Shown here in pieces: positions 11,441 to 22,384 of a stretch of 64,000 nucleotides of DNA (positions are counted from its first letter, which is position 1; every line of letters begins with the position of its first letter). This stretch comes from Theropithecus gelada (taxonomy: Eukaryota; Chordata; Mammalia; Primates; Cercopithecidae). The notes below the pieces were generated by a model. The model was not told the DNA's origin and did not search any database. It saw only the letters and a list, made by a program, of their open reading frames with translations. The stretch is taken from positions 108,196,326 to 108,260,325 of the forward strand of contig NC_037677.1 in NCBI RefSeq assembly GCF_003255815.1. Reading direction: 5' to 3'. The position numbers and the translations under genes were made by a program.

Positions 11441-12556
11441 AAAAATGGGAAATGCATTACAAATGTTCATTACCTTTCTATTACAGGCTTTATCTCTTCA
11501 AAGATTGAATTCTGCCCCCTTTATCACTTGTTCTGTGAAAAAGCCCACTGGGTTGGAAACCAACATTCACTCTTATCCGTATTTCATTTCTTGTCTCTAC
11601 GCCTTATAAAGAAAATCAATACATGGATCTTACATGGCATTTGTTTTCTTTTTTTCTTCTTTCTCAATGAATTTCAACGAGAAACATCTGCTGTCAGATT
11701 AGGAGTGACTAAGCTTGATGTGACTTTCTCAGTTTAGATATTTAGGATCATCAGCTCTTGCTTTTATCACCTTGCTGCCAGTTGGTCTTACAAACCAAAA
11801 CAAAGGGGCAGAAAGAGGGAAGAATGTCAAATACCCCAACAGCCAAAGGAAGATAGTACTCATGAGCTCAGACCTGCTCAGTCAAGAAATTGCATTGATG
11901 ATATAGGTAAAGTGGTAAATAGCACATTTAATGATTGTATGGTTATTTTCAGTTGTTAGCCTATCCTTCCATGCTGAAACCTAACAAATAAGAAGTCGAA
12001 GTATTGGTCATCTCTGGTACCCAGACATATAGCTTTACCCATGATAAAACATTTATTTTTATTTTTTAAAAGGCTTCTTACTGCCACCTCAATATACCAC
12101 ACTTTTGAAGACCCTGAGTATCACATTTTCATTTTCTTTGCTTGGCATACCTTTCCCCCTTCCTACATCTGCTTACATAAATTCTCACTCTTTATCCAGG
12201 TGAATCCATTGATGTTGGTTTCTCCTGAAGTCATATCTGAGTTCTTTATGTCTTTGAGTCCTCAAATGATACACAAAGTCTAATCTTTTCTAAATTGTAT
12301 GCAGTGAGCAAGTCTAACTTTTAAAACAGAAAAATTCATTATATTAAAAAGTAATTGCATATATACATAAATTTAATACTCATATATGAATTATCCCTAT
12401 GTACTTATGTACGTGACATTTAAATTTCTCTAAATTATTACTTAGAAAAGAGGCAGTTATTTCATATTTGAGTCCTTATGAAGTCTCTCATGTTAAGACA
12501 CCTGTCCTTCTCCCAGTCATTTTATTTTGAATAATAGAGGATTGCTTGGGGGAAGA
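11441..12556. other. unassigned AT-rich sequence
   Basis: No repeat or gene was recognised. Open frames at 11528-11737 and 12041-12283 show no splice signals or protein-like composition. Confidence 0.4.
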
Positions 12557-12681
12557 TAGTGGCTTTCAACCTTGGTTGCACAATGGGATCACCCAGAGAA
12601 CTTAAAAATATTCCAGTGCCTGGACTGTATCCCAGATCATTAAATCAGAATCTCTGGGAGTGTATCCAGGCATCAGTGTTT
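12557..12681 (+). mobile_element. MER5A-type hAT MITE, 5' part (split by L1)
   Basis: tagtggctttcaaccttgg, aatgggatcacc, aaatcagaatctctggg and atccaggcatcagtg follow a MER5A-type element in sense orientation. The sequence resumes at 18280 after the L1. Confidence 0.8.
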
Positions 12682-12907
12682 CTTTTTTTTTTTTTTTAAT
12701 TTATTTATTATTATTATACTTTAAGTTGTAGGGTACATGTGCATAACGTGCAGGTTTGTTACATATGTATACTTGTGCCATGTTGGTGTGCTGCACCCAT
12801 CAACTCGTCATTTACATCAGGTAATGCAATCCCTCCCCCCTCCCCCCTCCCCATGATAGGCCCCGGTGTGTGATGTTCCCCTTCCTGAGTCCAAGTGATC
12901 TCATTGT

Positions 12908-13510
12908 TCAGTTCCCACGGATGAGTGAGAACATGCGGTGTTTGGTTTTCTGTTCTTGTGATAGTTTGCTAAGAATGATGGTTTCCAGCTGCATCCATGT
13001 CCCTACAAAGGACACAAACTCATCCTTTTTTATGGCTGCATAGTATTCCATGGTGTATATATGCCACATTTTCTTAATCCAATCTGTCACTGATGGACAT
13101 TTGGGTTGATTCCAAGTCTTTGCTATTGTGAATAGTGCTGCAATAAACATACGTGTGCATGTGTCTTTATAGCAGCATAATTTATAATCCTTTGGGTATA
13201 TCCCTAGTAATGGGATGGCTGGGTCATATGGTACATCTAGTTCTAGATCCTTGAGGAATCGCCATACTGTTTTCCATAATGGTTGAACTAGTTTACAATC
13301 CCACCAACAGTGTAAAAGTGTTCCTATTTCTCCACATCCTCTCCAGCACCTGTTGTTTCCTGACTTTTTAATGATCACCATTCTAACTGGTGTGAGATGG
13401 TATCTCATTGTGGTTTTGATTTGCATTTCTCTGATGGCCAGTGATGATGAGCATTTTTTCATGTGTCTGTTGGCTGTATGAATGTCTTCTTTTGAGAAAT
13501 GTCTGTTCAT
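12908..13510 (-). pseudogene. L1 ORF2 C-terminal segment, after frameshift
   Basis: 200-residue frame beginning MNRHFSKEDIHTANRHMKKC. It contains the cysteine-rich motif of ORF2p (CWRGCGEIGTLLHCWWDC, about residues 55-72 of this frame) and the normal end HRMFSLIRGN. It is in a different frame from 13507-16188. The break lies at the poly-A run revcomp of 13534-13548, where aaaaaaacaacccc appears and the L1 consensus has four more bases (caaa). Confidence 0.93.
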
Positions 13511-16188
13511 ATCCTTTGCCCACTTTTTGATGGGGTTGTTTTTTTCTTGTAAATTTGTTTGAGTTCTTTGTAGGTTCTGGATATTAGCCCTTTGTCAGAT
13601 GAGTAGATTGCAAAAATTTTCTCCCATTCTGTAGGTTGCCTGTTCACTCTGATGGTAGTTTCTTTTGCTGTGCAGAAGCTCCTTAGTTTAATTAGATCCC
13701 ATTTGTCAATTTTGGCTTTTGCTGCTGTTGCTTTTGGTGTTTTAGACATGAAGTCTTTGCCCATGCCTATGTCCTGAATGGTACTACCTAGGTTTTCCTC
13801 TAGGATTTTTATGGTATTAGGTCTAACATTTAAGTCTCTAATCCATCTTGAATTAATTTTCGTATAAGGAGTAAGGAAAGGATCCAGTTTCAGCTTTCTA
13901 CTTATGGCTAGCCAATTTTCCCAGCACCATTTATTAAATAGGGAATCCTTTCCCCTTTTCTTGTTTCTCTCAGGTTTGTCAAAGATCAGATGGCTGTAGA
14001 TGTGTGGTATTATTTCTGAGGACTCTGTTCTGTTCCATTGGTCTATATCTCTGTTTTGGTACCAGTACCATGCTGTTTTGGTTACTGTAGCCTTGTAGTA
14101 TAGTTTGAAGTCAGGTAGCGTGATGCCTCCAGCTTTGTTCTTTTGACTTAGGATTGTCTTGGAGATGCGGGCTCTTTTTTGGCTCCATATGAACTTTAAA
14201 GCAGTTTTTTCCAATTCTGTGAAGAAAGTCATTGGTAGCTTGATGGGGATGGCATTGAATCTATAAATTACCTTGGGCAGTATGGCCATTTTCACGATAT
14301 TGATTCTTCCTATCCATGAGCATGGTATGTTCTTCCATTTGTTTGTGTCCTCTTTTATTTCACTGAGCAGTGGTTTGTAGCTCTCCTTGAAGAGGTCCTT
14401 TACATCCCTTGTAAGTTGGATTCCTAGGTATTTGATTTTCTTTGAAGCAATTGTGAATGGAAGTTCATTCCTGATTTGGCTCTCTGTTTGTCTGTTACTG
14501 GTGTATAAGAATGCTTGTGATTTTTGCACATTAATTTTGTATCCTGACACTTTGCTGAAGTTGCTTATCAGCTTAAGGAGATTTTGGGCTGAGACAATGG
14601 GGTTTTCTAAATATACAATCATGTCATCTGCAAACAGGGACAATTTGACTTCTTCTTTTCCTAACTGAATACCCTTGATTTCTTTCTTTTGCCTAATTGC
14701 CCTAGCCAGAACTTCCAACACTATGTTGAATAGGAGTGGTGAGAGAGGGCATCCCTGTCTTGTGCCAGTTTTCAAAGGGAATTTTTCCAGTTTTTGCCCA
14801 TTCAGTATGATATTGGCTGTGGGTTTGTCATAAATAGCTCTTATTATTTTGAGGTACGTTCCATCAATACCGAATTTATTGAGCGTTTTTAGCATGAAGG
14901 GCTGTTGAATTTTGTCAAAAGCCTTTTCTGCATCTATTGAGATAATCATGTGGTTCTTGTCTTTGGTTCTGTTTATATGCTGGATTATGTTTATTGATTT
15001 GCGAATGTTGAACCAGCCTTGCATCCGAGGGATGAAACCCACTTGATCATGGTGGATAAGCTTTTTGATGTGTTGCTGAATCCGGTTTGCCAGTATTTTA
15101 TTGAGGATTTTTGCATCGATGTTCATCAGGGATATTGGTCTAAAATTTTCTTTTTTTGTTGTGTCTCTGCCAGGCTTTGGTATCAGGATGATGTTGGCCT
15201 CATAGAATGAGTTAGGGAGGATTCCCTCTTTTTCTATTGATTGGAATAGTTTCAGAAGGAATGGTACCAACTCCTCCTTGTACCTCTGGTAGAATTCAGC
15301 TGTGAATCCATCTGGTCCTGGACTTTTTTTCGTTGGTAGGCTATTAATTATTGCCTCAATTTCAGAGCCTGCTATTGGTCTATTCAGGGATTCAACTTCT
15401 TCCTGGTTTAGTCTTGGAAGAGTGTAAGTGTCCAGGAAATTATCCATTTCTTCTAGATTTTCCAGTTTATTTGCGTAGAGGTGTTTATAGTATTCTCTGA
15501 TGGTAGTTTGTATTTCTGTGGGGTCGGTGGTGATATCCCCTTTATCATTTTTAATTGCATCGATTTGATTCTTCTCTCTTTTCTTCTTTATTAGTCTTGC
15601 TAGTGGTCTGTCAATTTTGTTGATCTTTTCAAAAAACCAACTCCTGGATTCATTGATTTTTTGGAGGGTTTTTTGTGTCTCTATCTCCTTCAGTTCTGCT
15701 CTGATCTTAGTTATTTCTTGCCTTCTGCTAGCTTTCGAATGTGTTTGCTCTTGCTTCTCTAGTTCTTTTAATTGTGATGTTAGAGTGTCAATTTTAGATC
15801 TTTCCTGCTTTCTTTTGTGGGCATTTAGTGCTATAAATTTCCCTCTACACACTGCTTTAAATGTGTCCCAGAGATTCTGGTATGTTGTATCTTTGTTCTC
15901 ATTGGTTTCAAAGAACATCTTTATTTCTGCCTTCATTTCGTTATGTACCCAGTAGTCATTCAGGAGCAGGTTGTTCAGTTTCCATGTAGTTGAGCGGTTT
16001 TGATTGAGTTTCTTAGTCCTGAGTTCTAGTTTGATTGCACTGTGGTCTGAGAGACAGTTTGTTATAATTTCTGTTCTTGTACATTTGCTGAGGAGTGCTT
16101 TACTTCCAATTACGTGGTCAATTTTGGAGTAAGTACGATGTGGTGCTGAGAAGAATGTATATTCTGTTGATTTGGGGTGGAGAGTTCT
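13507..16188 (-). pseudogene. L1 ORF2 middle segment (EN end and reverse transcriptase)
   Basis: Open from just after the stop at 16189-16191 down to 13507. The first 84 codons lack a Met (next Met at 15936) and include the endonuclease SDHSAI histidine motif. The reverse transcriptase follows with the catalytic FADDMIVY. Apart from the upstream nonsense codon this segment is intact over about 890 codons, and ends in an out-of-frame tail KKTTPSKSGQRI caused by the 4-nt loss. Confidence 0.95.
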
Positions 16189-16731
16189 CTAGATGTCTAT
16201 TAGGTCTGCTTGCTGCAGAGATGAGTTCAATTCCTGGATATCCTTGTTAACTTTCTGTCTCGTTGATCTGTCTAATGTTGACAGTGGAGTGTTGAAGTCT
16301 CCCATTATTATTGTATGGGAGTCTAAGTCTCTTTGTAAGTCTCTAAGGACTTGCTTTATGAATCTGGGTGCTCCTGTATTGGGTGCATATATATTTAGGA
16401 TAGTTAGCTCTTCCTGTTGAATTGATCCCTTTACCATTATGTAATGGCCTTCTTTGTCTCTTTTGATCTTTGATGGTTTAAAGTCTGTTTTATCAGAGAC
16501 TAGGATTGCAACCCCCGCTTTTTTTTGTTCTCCATTTGCTTGGTAAATCTTCCTCCATCCCTTTATTTTGAGCCTATGTATGTCTCTGCGTGTGAGATGG
16601 GTCTCCTGAATACAGCAGACTGATGGGTCTTGACTCTTTATCCAGTTTGCCAGTCTGTGTCTTTTCATTGGAGCATTTAGTCCATTTACATTTAAGGTTA
16701 AGATTGTTATGTGTGAACTTGATCCTGCCAT
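16189..16731 (-). pseudogene. L1 ORF2 N-terminal segment (endonuclease)
   Basis: Starts MAGSSSHITILTLNVNGLNA, 63 nt after the ORF1 stop as in canonical L1. The apurinic-type endonuclease residues are visible: N14, E43 (IQETHL) and the GDFN motif. It ends at codon 181 with TAG following DLIDI, where L1 normally continues. That is a single-base nonsense change, as the same frame continues with recognisable L1 protein. Confidence 0.95.
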
Positions 16732-16794
16732 TATGATATTAACTGGTTATTTTGCTCGTTAGTTGATGCAGTTTCTTCCTAGCCTCAATGGTCT

Positions 16795-17259
16795 TTACAT
16801 TTTGGCATGTTTTTGCAATGGCTGGTACCGGTTGTTCCTTTCCATGTTGAGTGCTTCCTTCAGGGTCTCTTGTAAGGCAGGCCTAGTGGTGACAAAATCT
16901 CTAAGCATTTGCTTATCTGTAAAGGATTTTATTTCTCCTTCACTTATGANNNNNNCACGTATTTCTCGTGTCATGGTTTTCATCTCTTTCATTTCGTTTA
17001 TGACCTTCTCTGCATTAATTACTCTAGCCATCAATTCTTCCACTTTTTTTTCAAGATTTTTAGTTTCTTTGCGCTGGGTACGTAATTCCTCCTTTAGCTC
17101 TGAGAAATTTGATGGACTGAAGCCTTCTTCTCTCATCTCGTCAAAGTCATTCTCCGTCCAGCTTTGATCCGTTGCTGGCGATGAGCTGCGCTCCTTTGCC
17201 GGGGGAGATGCGCTCTTATTTTTTGATTTTCCAGCTTTTCTGCCCTGCTTTTTCCCCAT
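16795..17259 (-). pseudogene. L1 ORF1 with middle missing at an N run
   Basis: Starts MGKKQGRKAGKSKNKSASPP and runs about 100 residues through the acidic N-terminus and heptad-repeat coiled coil to TREIR. Six Ns follow, then ISEGEIKSFTDKQMLRDFV to the normal C-terminus LQKHAKM. The product would be 154 aa against about 338 for intact ORF1p. The end of the coiled coil, the RRM and most of the C-terminal domain are absent (about 0.55 kb). Confidence 0.93.
16950..16955. other. six unknown bases (N)
   Basis: The only ambiguous bases in the window. They sit exactly where ORF1 jumps from about residue 100 to about residue 290, so they mark an unresolved or undersized gap rather than six real bases. 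Confidence 0.97.
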
Positions 17260-17261
17260 CT

Positions 17262-18271
17262 TTGTGGTTTTATCTGCCTCTGGTCTTTGATGATGGTGAT
17301 GTACTGATGGGGTTTTGGTGTAGGTGTCCTTCCTGTTTGATAGTTTTCCTTCTAACAGTCAGGACCCTCAGCTGTAGGTCTGTTGGAGATTGCTTGAGGT
17401 CCACTCCAGACCCTGTTTGCCTGGGTATCAGCAGCAGAGGCTGCAGAAGATAGAATATTTCTGAACAGCGAGTGTACCTGTCTGATTCTTGCTTTGGAAG
17501 CTTCCTCTCAGGGGTGTACTCCACCCTGTGAGGTGTGGGGTGTCAGACTGCCCCTAGTGGGGGATGTCTCCCAGTTAGGCTACTCAGGGGTCAGGGACCC
17601 ACTTGAGCAGGGAGTCTGTCCCTTCTCAGATCTCAACCTCCGTATTGGGAGATCCACTGCTCTCTTCAAAGCTGTCAGAGTCGTTTGTGTCTGCAGAGGT
17701 TTCTGCTGCGTTTGTTATTGTTTACTGTGCCCTGTCCCCAGAGGTGGAGTCTACAGAGACAGGCAGGTTTCCTTGAGCTGCTGTGAGCTCCACCCAGTTC
17801 GAGCTTCCCAGCAGCTTTGTTTACCTACTTAAGCCTCAGCAATGGCGGGCACCCCTCCCCCAGCCTCGCTGCTGCCTTGCCGGTAGATCATAGACTGCTG
17901 TGCTAGCAATGAGGAAGGCTCCGTGGGTGTGGGACCCTCCCGGCCAGGTGTGGGATATGATCTCCTGGTGTGCCTGTTTGCTTAAAGCGCAGTATTCTGG
18001 TGGGAGTTACCCGATTTTCCAGGTGTTGTGTGTCTCAGTTCCCCTGGCTAGGAAAAGGGATTCCCTTCCCCCTCGCGCTTCCCAGGTGAGGCAATGCCTC
18101 GCCCTGCTTCAGCTCTCGCTGGTCGGGCTGCAGCAGCTGACCAGCACCGATCGTCTGGCACTCCCCAGTGAGATGAACCCAGTACCTCAGTTGAAAATGC
18201 AGAAATCACCGGTCTTCTGTGTCGCTCGCGCTGGGAGTTGGAGACTGGAGCTGTTCCTATTCGGCCATCTT
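17262..18271 (-). promoter_or_regulatory. L1 5' UTR / internal promoter region
   Basis: GC-rich, CpG-containing block of about 1 kb upstream of ORF1, ending with the plus-strand reading cggccatctt at 18262-18271, the L1 YY1-binding motif. Known L1 biology places a Pol II internal promoter here and an antisense promoter in the same UTR. Plus-strand frames such as 17494-17832 and 17900-18283 are translations of this UTR and not genes. Confidence 0.85.
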
Positions 18272-18279
18272 CAGTCACT

Positions 18280-18319
18280 CTAGGTGATTCCAATATACAC
18301 CTAGACCTGAGAATCACTG
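18280..18319 (+). mobile_element. MER5A-type hAT MITE, 3' part
   Basis: ctaggtgattcc and gagaatcactg complete the element begun at 12557. Together the two parts give about 165 nt, close to the roughly 190 nt of MER5A. Confidence 0.75.
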
Positions 18320-19903
18320 TGTTAACCTGAAACAACCTTAATCAATGCTAGATAATTTCATCTGACAGAAGCAGGAATTAAGTACAGCTTAAGTGAGTAT
18401 TTCTAGGTGGAAAGACTTCACCACTGCAATGATGAATATTATTGTTAAAAAAAAATTAAAAGTCATTTTTAAAAGGATACATAGTCACTATAAGCTGCAA
18501 GAGTCTCAAATATATATCTACAGGATAAATGAGAAACATATTCTTCTATTATGCTAGTGAGTTCTAGTGACATGGGATAAAATTTCCAGTGACAGAACTG
18601 TGCCTGAAATCAAAAAGTGTTATAGTTGAAACAATTTAGTCAGCCGTGAGTATGGCATATAAGAAAACTTTGTCAGATGATTCAAAAAGGGAGCCTAGTG
18701 ATGATTAAGACACGTCAAAGTCCCATGTAAAAGGTCTGAATAAAATTGTTCTGTAAAATTTGAGTGTAGAAAAAGTAATATTTCCAGATCAATGTATTAG
18801 AGAACATTTAATTCAAATATATGTTACAGTTAAATTCAGAAATAAGATATTGATCATTTAAACCATATCTCTAAAGCACTTATAGATCAAAATTGAACAC
18901 AAACATTAAAGTCAGTGGGAAAATACCTTGTATTTGGGGGCCCCCTTATTTGTTACATTTATGTTATTTTTCTTCTTTCACTTGCTAAAATTAAGCTCTT
19001 TAACGACAGAGGCTATCTCTTATTGACTTGTTTTTAAAACATACTCAAATGTAGATTCAGGTTTTGTGGGATCAGAAGCATGTGGGAAGTCCATTTTATA
19101 CAAAAGAATACAGAATGACCATAGGACATTATTAGGGCCCTTCCCAATGCCATGAAGTGCAGGACTCTGAGGCTTAAGCCTTGCGACTTTCATGGGAAAT
19201 TCACTTCCACACACACTCTAGTGCCTGGCACCGGTGGCTGGGTAAGACGCTGATATATCTTAAGTTGCATTGCTTTCCTTAAATAGCCTGAAAAATCCTA
19301 AAATGATTTGGAGCATCCTTGATTGATCTCAGCTTTCTAAGAAAGCAGGGACAATTTCCTGTTTTGGAATAGAATGGTCAGCTGGCACAACGCAGGTAGA
19401 GCATAAGAAGGCAAAGATGTGTTCAGTGTAATTACTGAAAATTGAGCTAGGGCAAATGAAAACCCCACATCTGAGAGACAGATGTGGCAAATCATGTTTG
19501 GGCCATGGAGCTCCTGAAATGGAGGGGGGGAGGTACGAAGCATCTGGTGGTATACAAATAGTGTGGTCTAGCAGAGATTTTTCCTGTTCAGAGATTCCTA
19601 TTTCCTGTAGAGTGAAAAGGACCGATTTAAAAACAGTTTCAGACTCTTACTGTTTGGACCACTGACTTCCACGTGGGCTCTTAGCAGTCAGGGGCATCTG
19701 CTCATTCAGCTTGGCATCCCCAGCACATGTCTCTCACTGCCTAGCTGGCATCAAAATGCTTACTGAATTTGTCTAGAAACTTTAATGTAGTCAGTGATGA
19801 TAGCATCAGTATGGATGATCAGCTTCTGCATTTCAACAGAAATGCAGAAATTAATTTCAATGAAATTAATAGTTTGGTATTCATTTTCTTATTCTCTCTT
19901 CAG
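18320..19903. other. unassigned sequence
   Basis: No repeat could be named with confidence. Local AT-rich DNA at 18330-18960, then more mixed sequence with no clear exon. Confidence 0.4.
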
Positions 19904-19964
19904 CCCAGAATTCCACTGAGGAAGCTGTTGTGGCAGGGAGATAGCCTGCAACTCAGGTGCCCAG
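19904..19964 (+). other. exon-like segment, gene not identified
   Basis: tcttattctctcttcag precedes position 19904 and CCAG|gtaaga follows position 19964, both good splice-site matches. The 61 nt are open in frame 0 (PRIPLRKLLWQGDSLQLRCP plus one base), so a phase-0 upstream exon such as 31-150 could join it. It could equally be a non-coding RNA exon or chance. Confidence 0.25.
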
Positions 19965-21402
19965 GTAAGATTCTAGCCAGATTCTAAACTCAGAAATATT
20001 CAGTCCTCCTACATTTTGGGGGAAGAATTGGCTGAAACTTCAAGAAAATTCTTTAATTTGACGATTTGACACTTGGAGTCTCTTGGTTTTGGGTACAGCT
20101 TGAAATCTCTGACTCAATGAACTGGAAGCCTAAAAAAAGGAAAATGTACCATTCTTCTATACATATTAGAAGTTCACCCAAAGTTAGTACCTGAAGCCAC
20201 TTAAAGGTGACTAAGGATTCACTTTGAAGATGAAAGCGACTGAAATGATGAGCTGGTGCAGACCCATGCGATCCTGGAAAAAGGAAATGGGGCAGCTGAG
20301 AAGCAGCAGCCCTGGAAGAAAGGAAGATCAAAACACACTTCATGGAGAGCAGCAGGAAACACTGATAACATCAGATCATAGGAGACCTCTTGACATTTCC
20401 CAGCGGCCCTAAAGCCAATACATAGCATCCTCTTGGAAGCGAGCCTTTTGAGAACATCAGAATGAAAAGAACACGAGTGTTCTCTATGCTGAGGACACAG
20501 AAAGGTTTTAGGGAGAGCCAGGATACAGCATTTAAACCAAGATGGCCATTCTGGTGGATATACAGAGAGCAATGGCAGCTTAGGTTGGGGGTAGCAGGTG
20601 GGGCATGGGATGAGATTTGGGTTCTACTTCAGTTCTGGGTGCTATGAAGTCTTAGAATGATTTCTTTTTAAATAACTCTCTAGCAAGGACTGTTTTGGGG
20701 GGAACTTCCATGGTCTCCTCCTTGAAGGTGAAGTAAAAAAGAAAAAGTCAAGTCCTAGAGAATTCACATATATCTAACTCATCTGATCCACTGGGGAACC
20801 CTTGATCAATTCTGTAATCTTGCTGCCATAGAACTTCAATGACAGTGTCAGCTGCTTCAAAACCCTTAGTGACATTTCCTGGAACACAGATTTCATTCTG
20901 TGTTCAGCTTTCACTTGACACATTTCAGGCCTGATGATTTTAAATGAGGGAGAAAAAAAGAACATGTTGTTAAATATTACTGCAAAATTTTACTTTGCTT
21001 AATGGCCAATAAAATAATACAGTGTGTTCAGGTGGCTCAGCCTTCCGGTTTGACCATCTGGCCTGATGAATATGCCCAATTTCTCTTATCTTTTGCTGGC
21101 TTTCCCTCCATTGCCTACCGAGGAGTACTTGCTTCTCAGCATAATTGGCTCCTGCCTGAGCCCTTCTTAAAGGGCATGTCCTGACATAGATCTAACAATA
21201 CTTTAATAAAGTTTAAATAGATAGAGTTTAATAGAGTTTAATAAAGAAAACCCACAATAGAAGAAATTCCAGTCAGTCAAGAGTGTCAGCCTTCCTTGCA
21301 TGGCTTAAAAATACACCTCAAGAACATTGGTATTTCTTAGTCAAACGAAATGCTCAAAGGGAATAGCCACTCATTCCTTCTCCTATAACGTTCTGGATTT
21401 AG
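19965..21402. other. unassigned sequence
   Basis: No recognisable repeat. 21190-21245 has short A/T-rich direct repeats (tagagtttaata). Several small overlapping frames at 20053-20650 have no support. Confidence 0.4.
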
Positions 21403-21497
21403 CATTTAGGAAAGAGCATGGACCTTTCAAAAAAGAGAGGCCTGAGCTATTAAAAAGGAAAAATACGATTAAAAATCGAGAAAAAGTTGCAGAAATG
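21403..21497 (+). other. exon-like segment, gene not identified
   Basis: A tract ttctcctataacgttctggatttag precedes 21403, and the donor ATG|gtaagt at 21497/21498 is strong. The 95 nt are open with a 2-nt start phase (matching the 1-nt end phase of 19904-19964) and end in phase 0. The peptide is highly basic (FRKEHGPFKKERPELLKRKN, then TIKNREKVAEM). The acceptor is only moderate. No homology is claimed. Confidence 0.28.
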
Positions 21498-22384
21498 GTA
21501 AGTCTGGCCTGCTTAGACTGATGGAATCTTAGAATTTCCACAGGAGGCTGACAACTGAAAAGACAATGAGTCACACTATCTAGAACATTTCTAGACCATC
21601 TTGCCCCACAGGATGAGGCAAACAAATATAGAAACATAGTCACCTTGTGAGTTCAAGCCAAAAATACTCCCCAATTTTCCTTTTCTTTCTCATGATAAAA
21701 ACACTTTCCCATTTAATTTTATGACGTTTTAGAGTTTATACAAAAACAATCTGAAGTAGATAGCATATGCATAACAGTTTTTTATCTTCACTTGGCTATG
21801 GTACAGTAGTTGTTACAAAACTGTTTTCTGGCATTGAATAACAGGCGGGGAAGACCACAATAGCTAAGATCAGGGAAACTCACAAGGAGAGTCCCAAGAT
21901 TTTCTGCCTGGGTACAAGTTTTTGACGTCAACCTAGTGAGCTGGGGTCCAGGCAGAGTGCAGGTGTCCCACCGAGCAAAAAAGGCAGAGGTCAGAATTCA
22001 GGGCAGTTAAAAGAGCTGGATTCTATATGGTAAGGCATCAGAGGCAGAAAGCTGAACATGGGCTGTATGAGAGTTCATTGGTGTTATTGGTTGAGGGTTA
22101 GGCTTTGCAGATTACATGGAAAAGCTTATGAGAAAGTGGCCATTAATAGTATTGAGAATGCAAAAGAGTTTCTAGATACAAATCAGTGCTGAGGGGCACT
22201 GGTGGTCCAGTCCAGCTAAAGTGGAGAGGGCTCATTAACACTGCAGCATCTAGTTAAGACATCAGAAAGTACTTACTTTAAAATAAAGCACCACACTTTT
22301 AGAGAACGGCCTGTTCTAGACCCGCCCAGAGTCAAAAACAAAAAGACTGAAGCAAAATTAACAGAGCATCAGGAACTTCTGAGA
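21498..22384. other. unassigned sequence
   Basis: No gene found. 21520-21610 (gatggaatcttagaatttcc, tctagaccatcttg) may be a small MIR-like remnant but is too short to call. Confidence 0.35.

Larger units (their letters stand above)
12682..18271 (-). mobile_element. near-full-length primate L1 (L1PA lineage)
   Basis: Complete L1 architecture on the minus strand: 5' UTR (about 17260-18271) whose first bases read aagatggccgaatagg with the YY1-type motif, ORF1 (17259-16795), a 63-nt inter-ORF spacer, ORF2 (16731-12908), a G-rich tract and 3' UTR, and a tail seen as poly-T at 12683-12697. Only about 10 nt of the canonical 5' end is missing. The 3' UTR wording and the ORF1 N-terminus suggest a catarrhine-age subfamily older than the youngest human L1s. 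It lies inside a MER5A copy. I could not find an unambiguous target-site duplication. Confidence 0.96.

Noticed and set aside
14387..17832. Plus-strand open frames across the L1
   Set aside because: They are the antisense of ORF1, ORF2 and the 5' UTR of the minus-strand L1.
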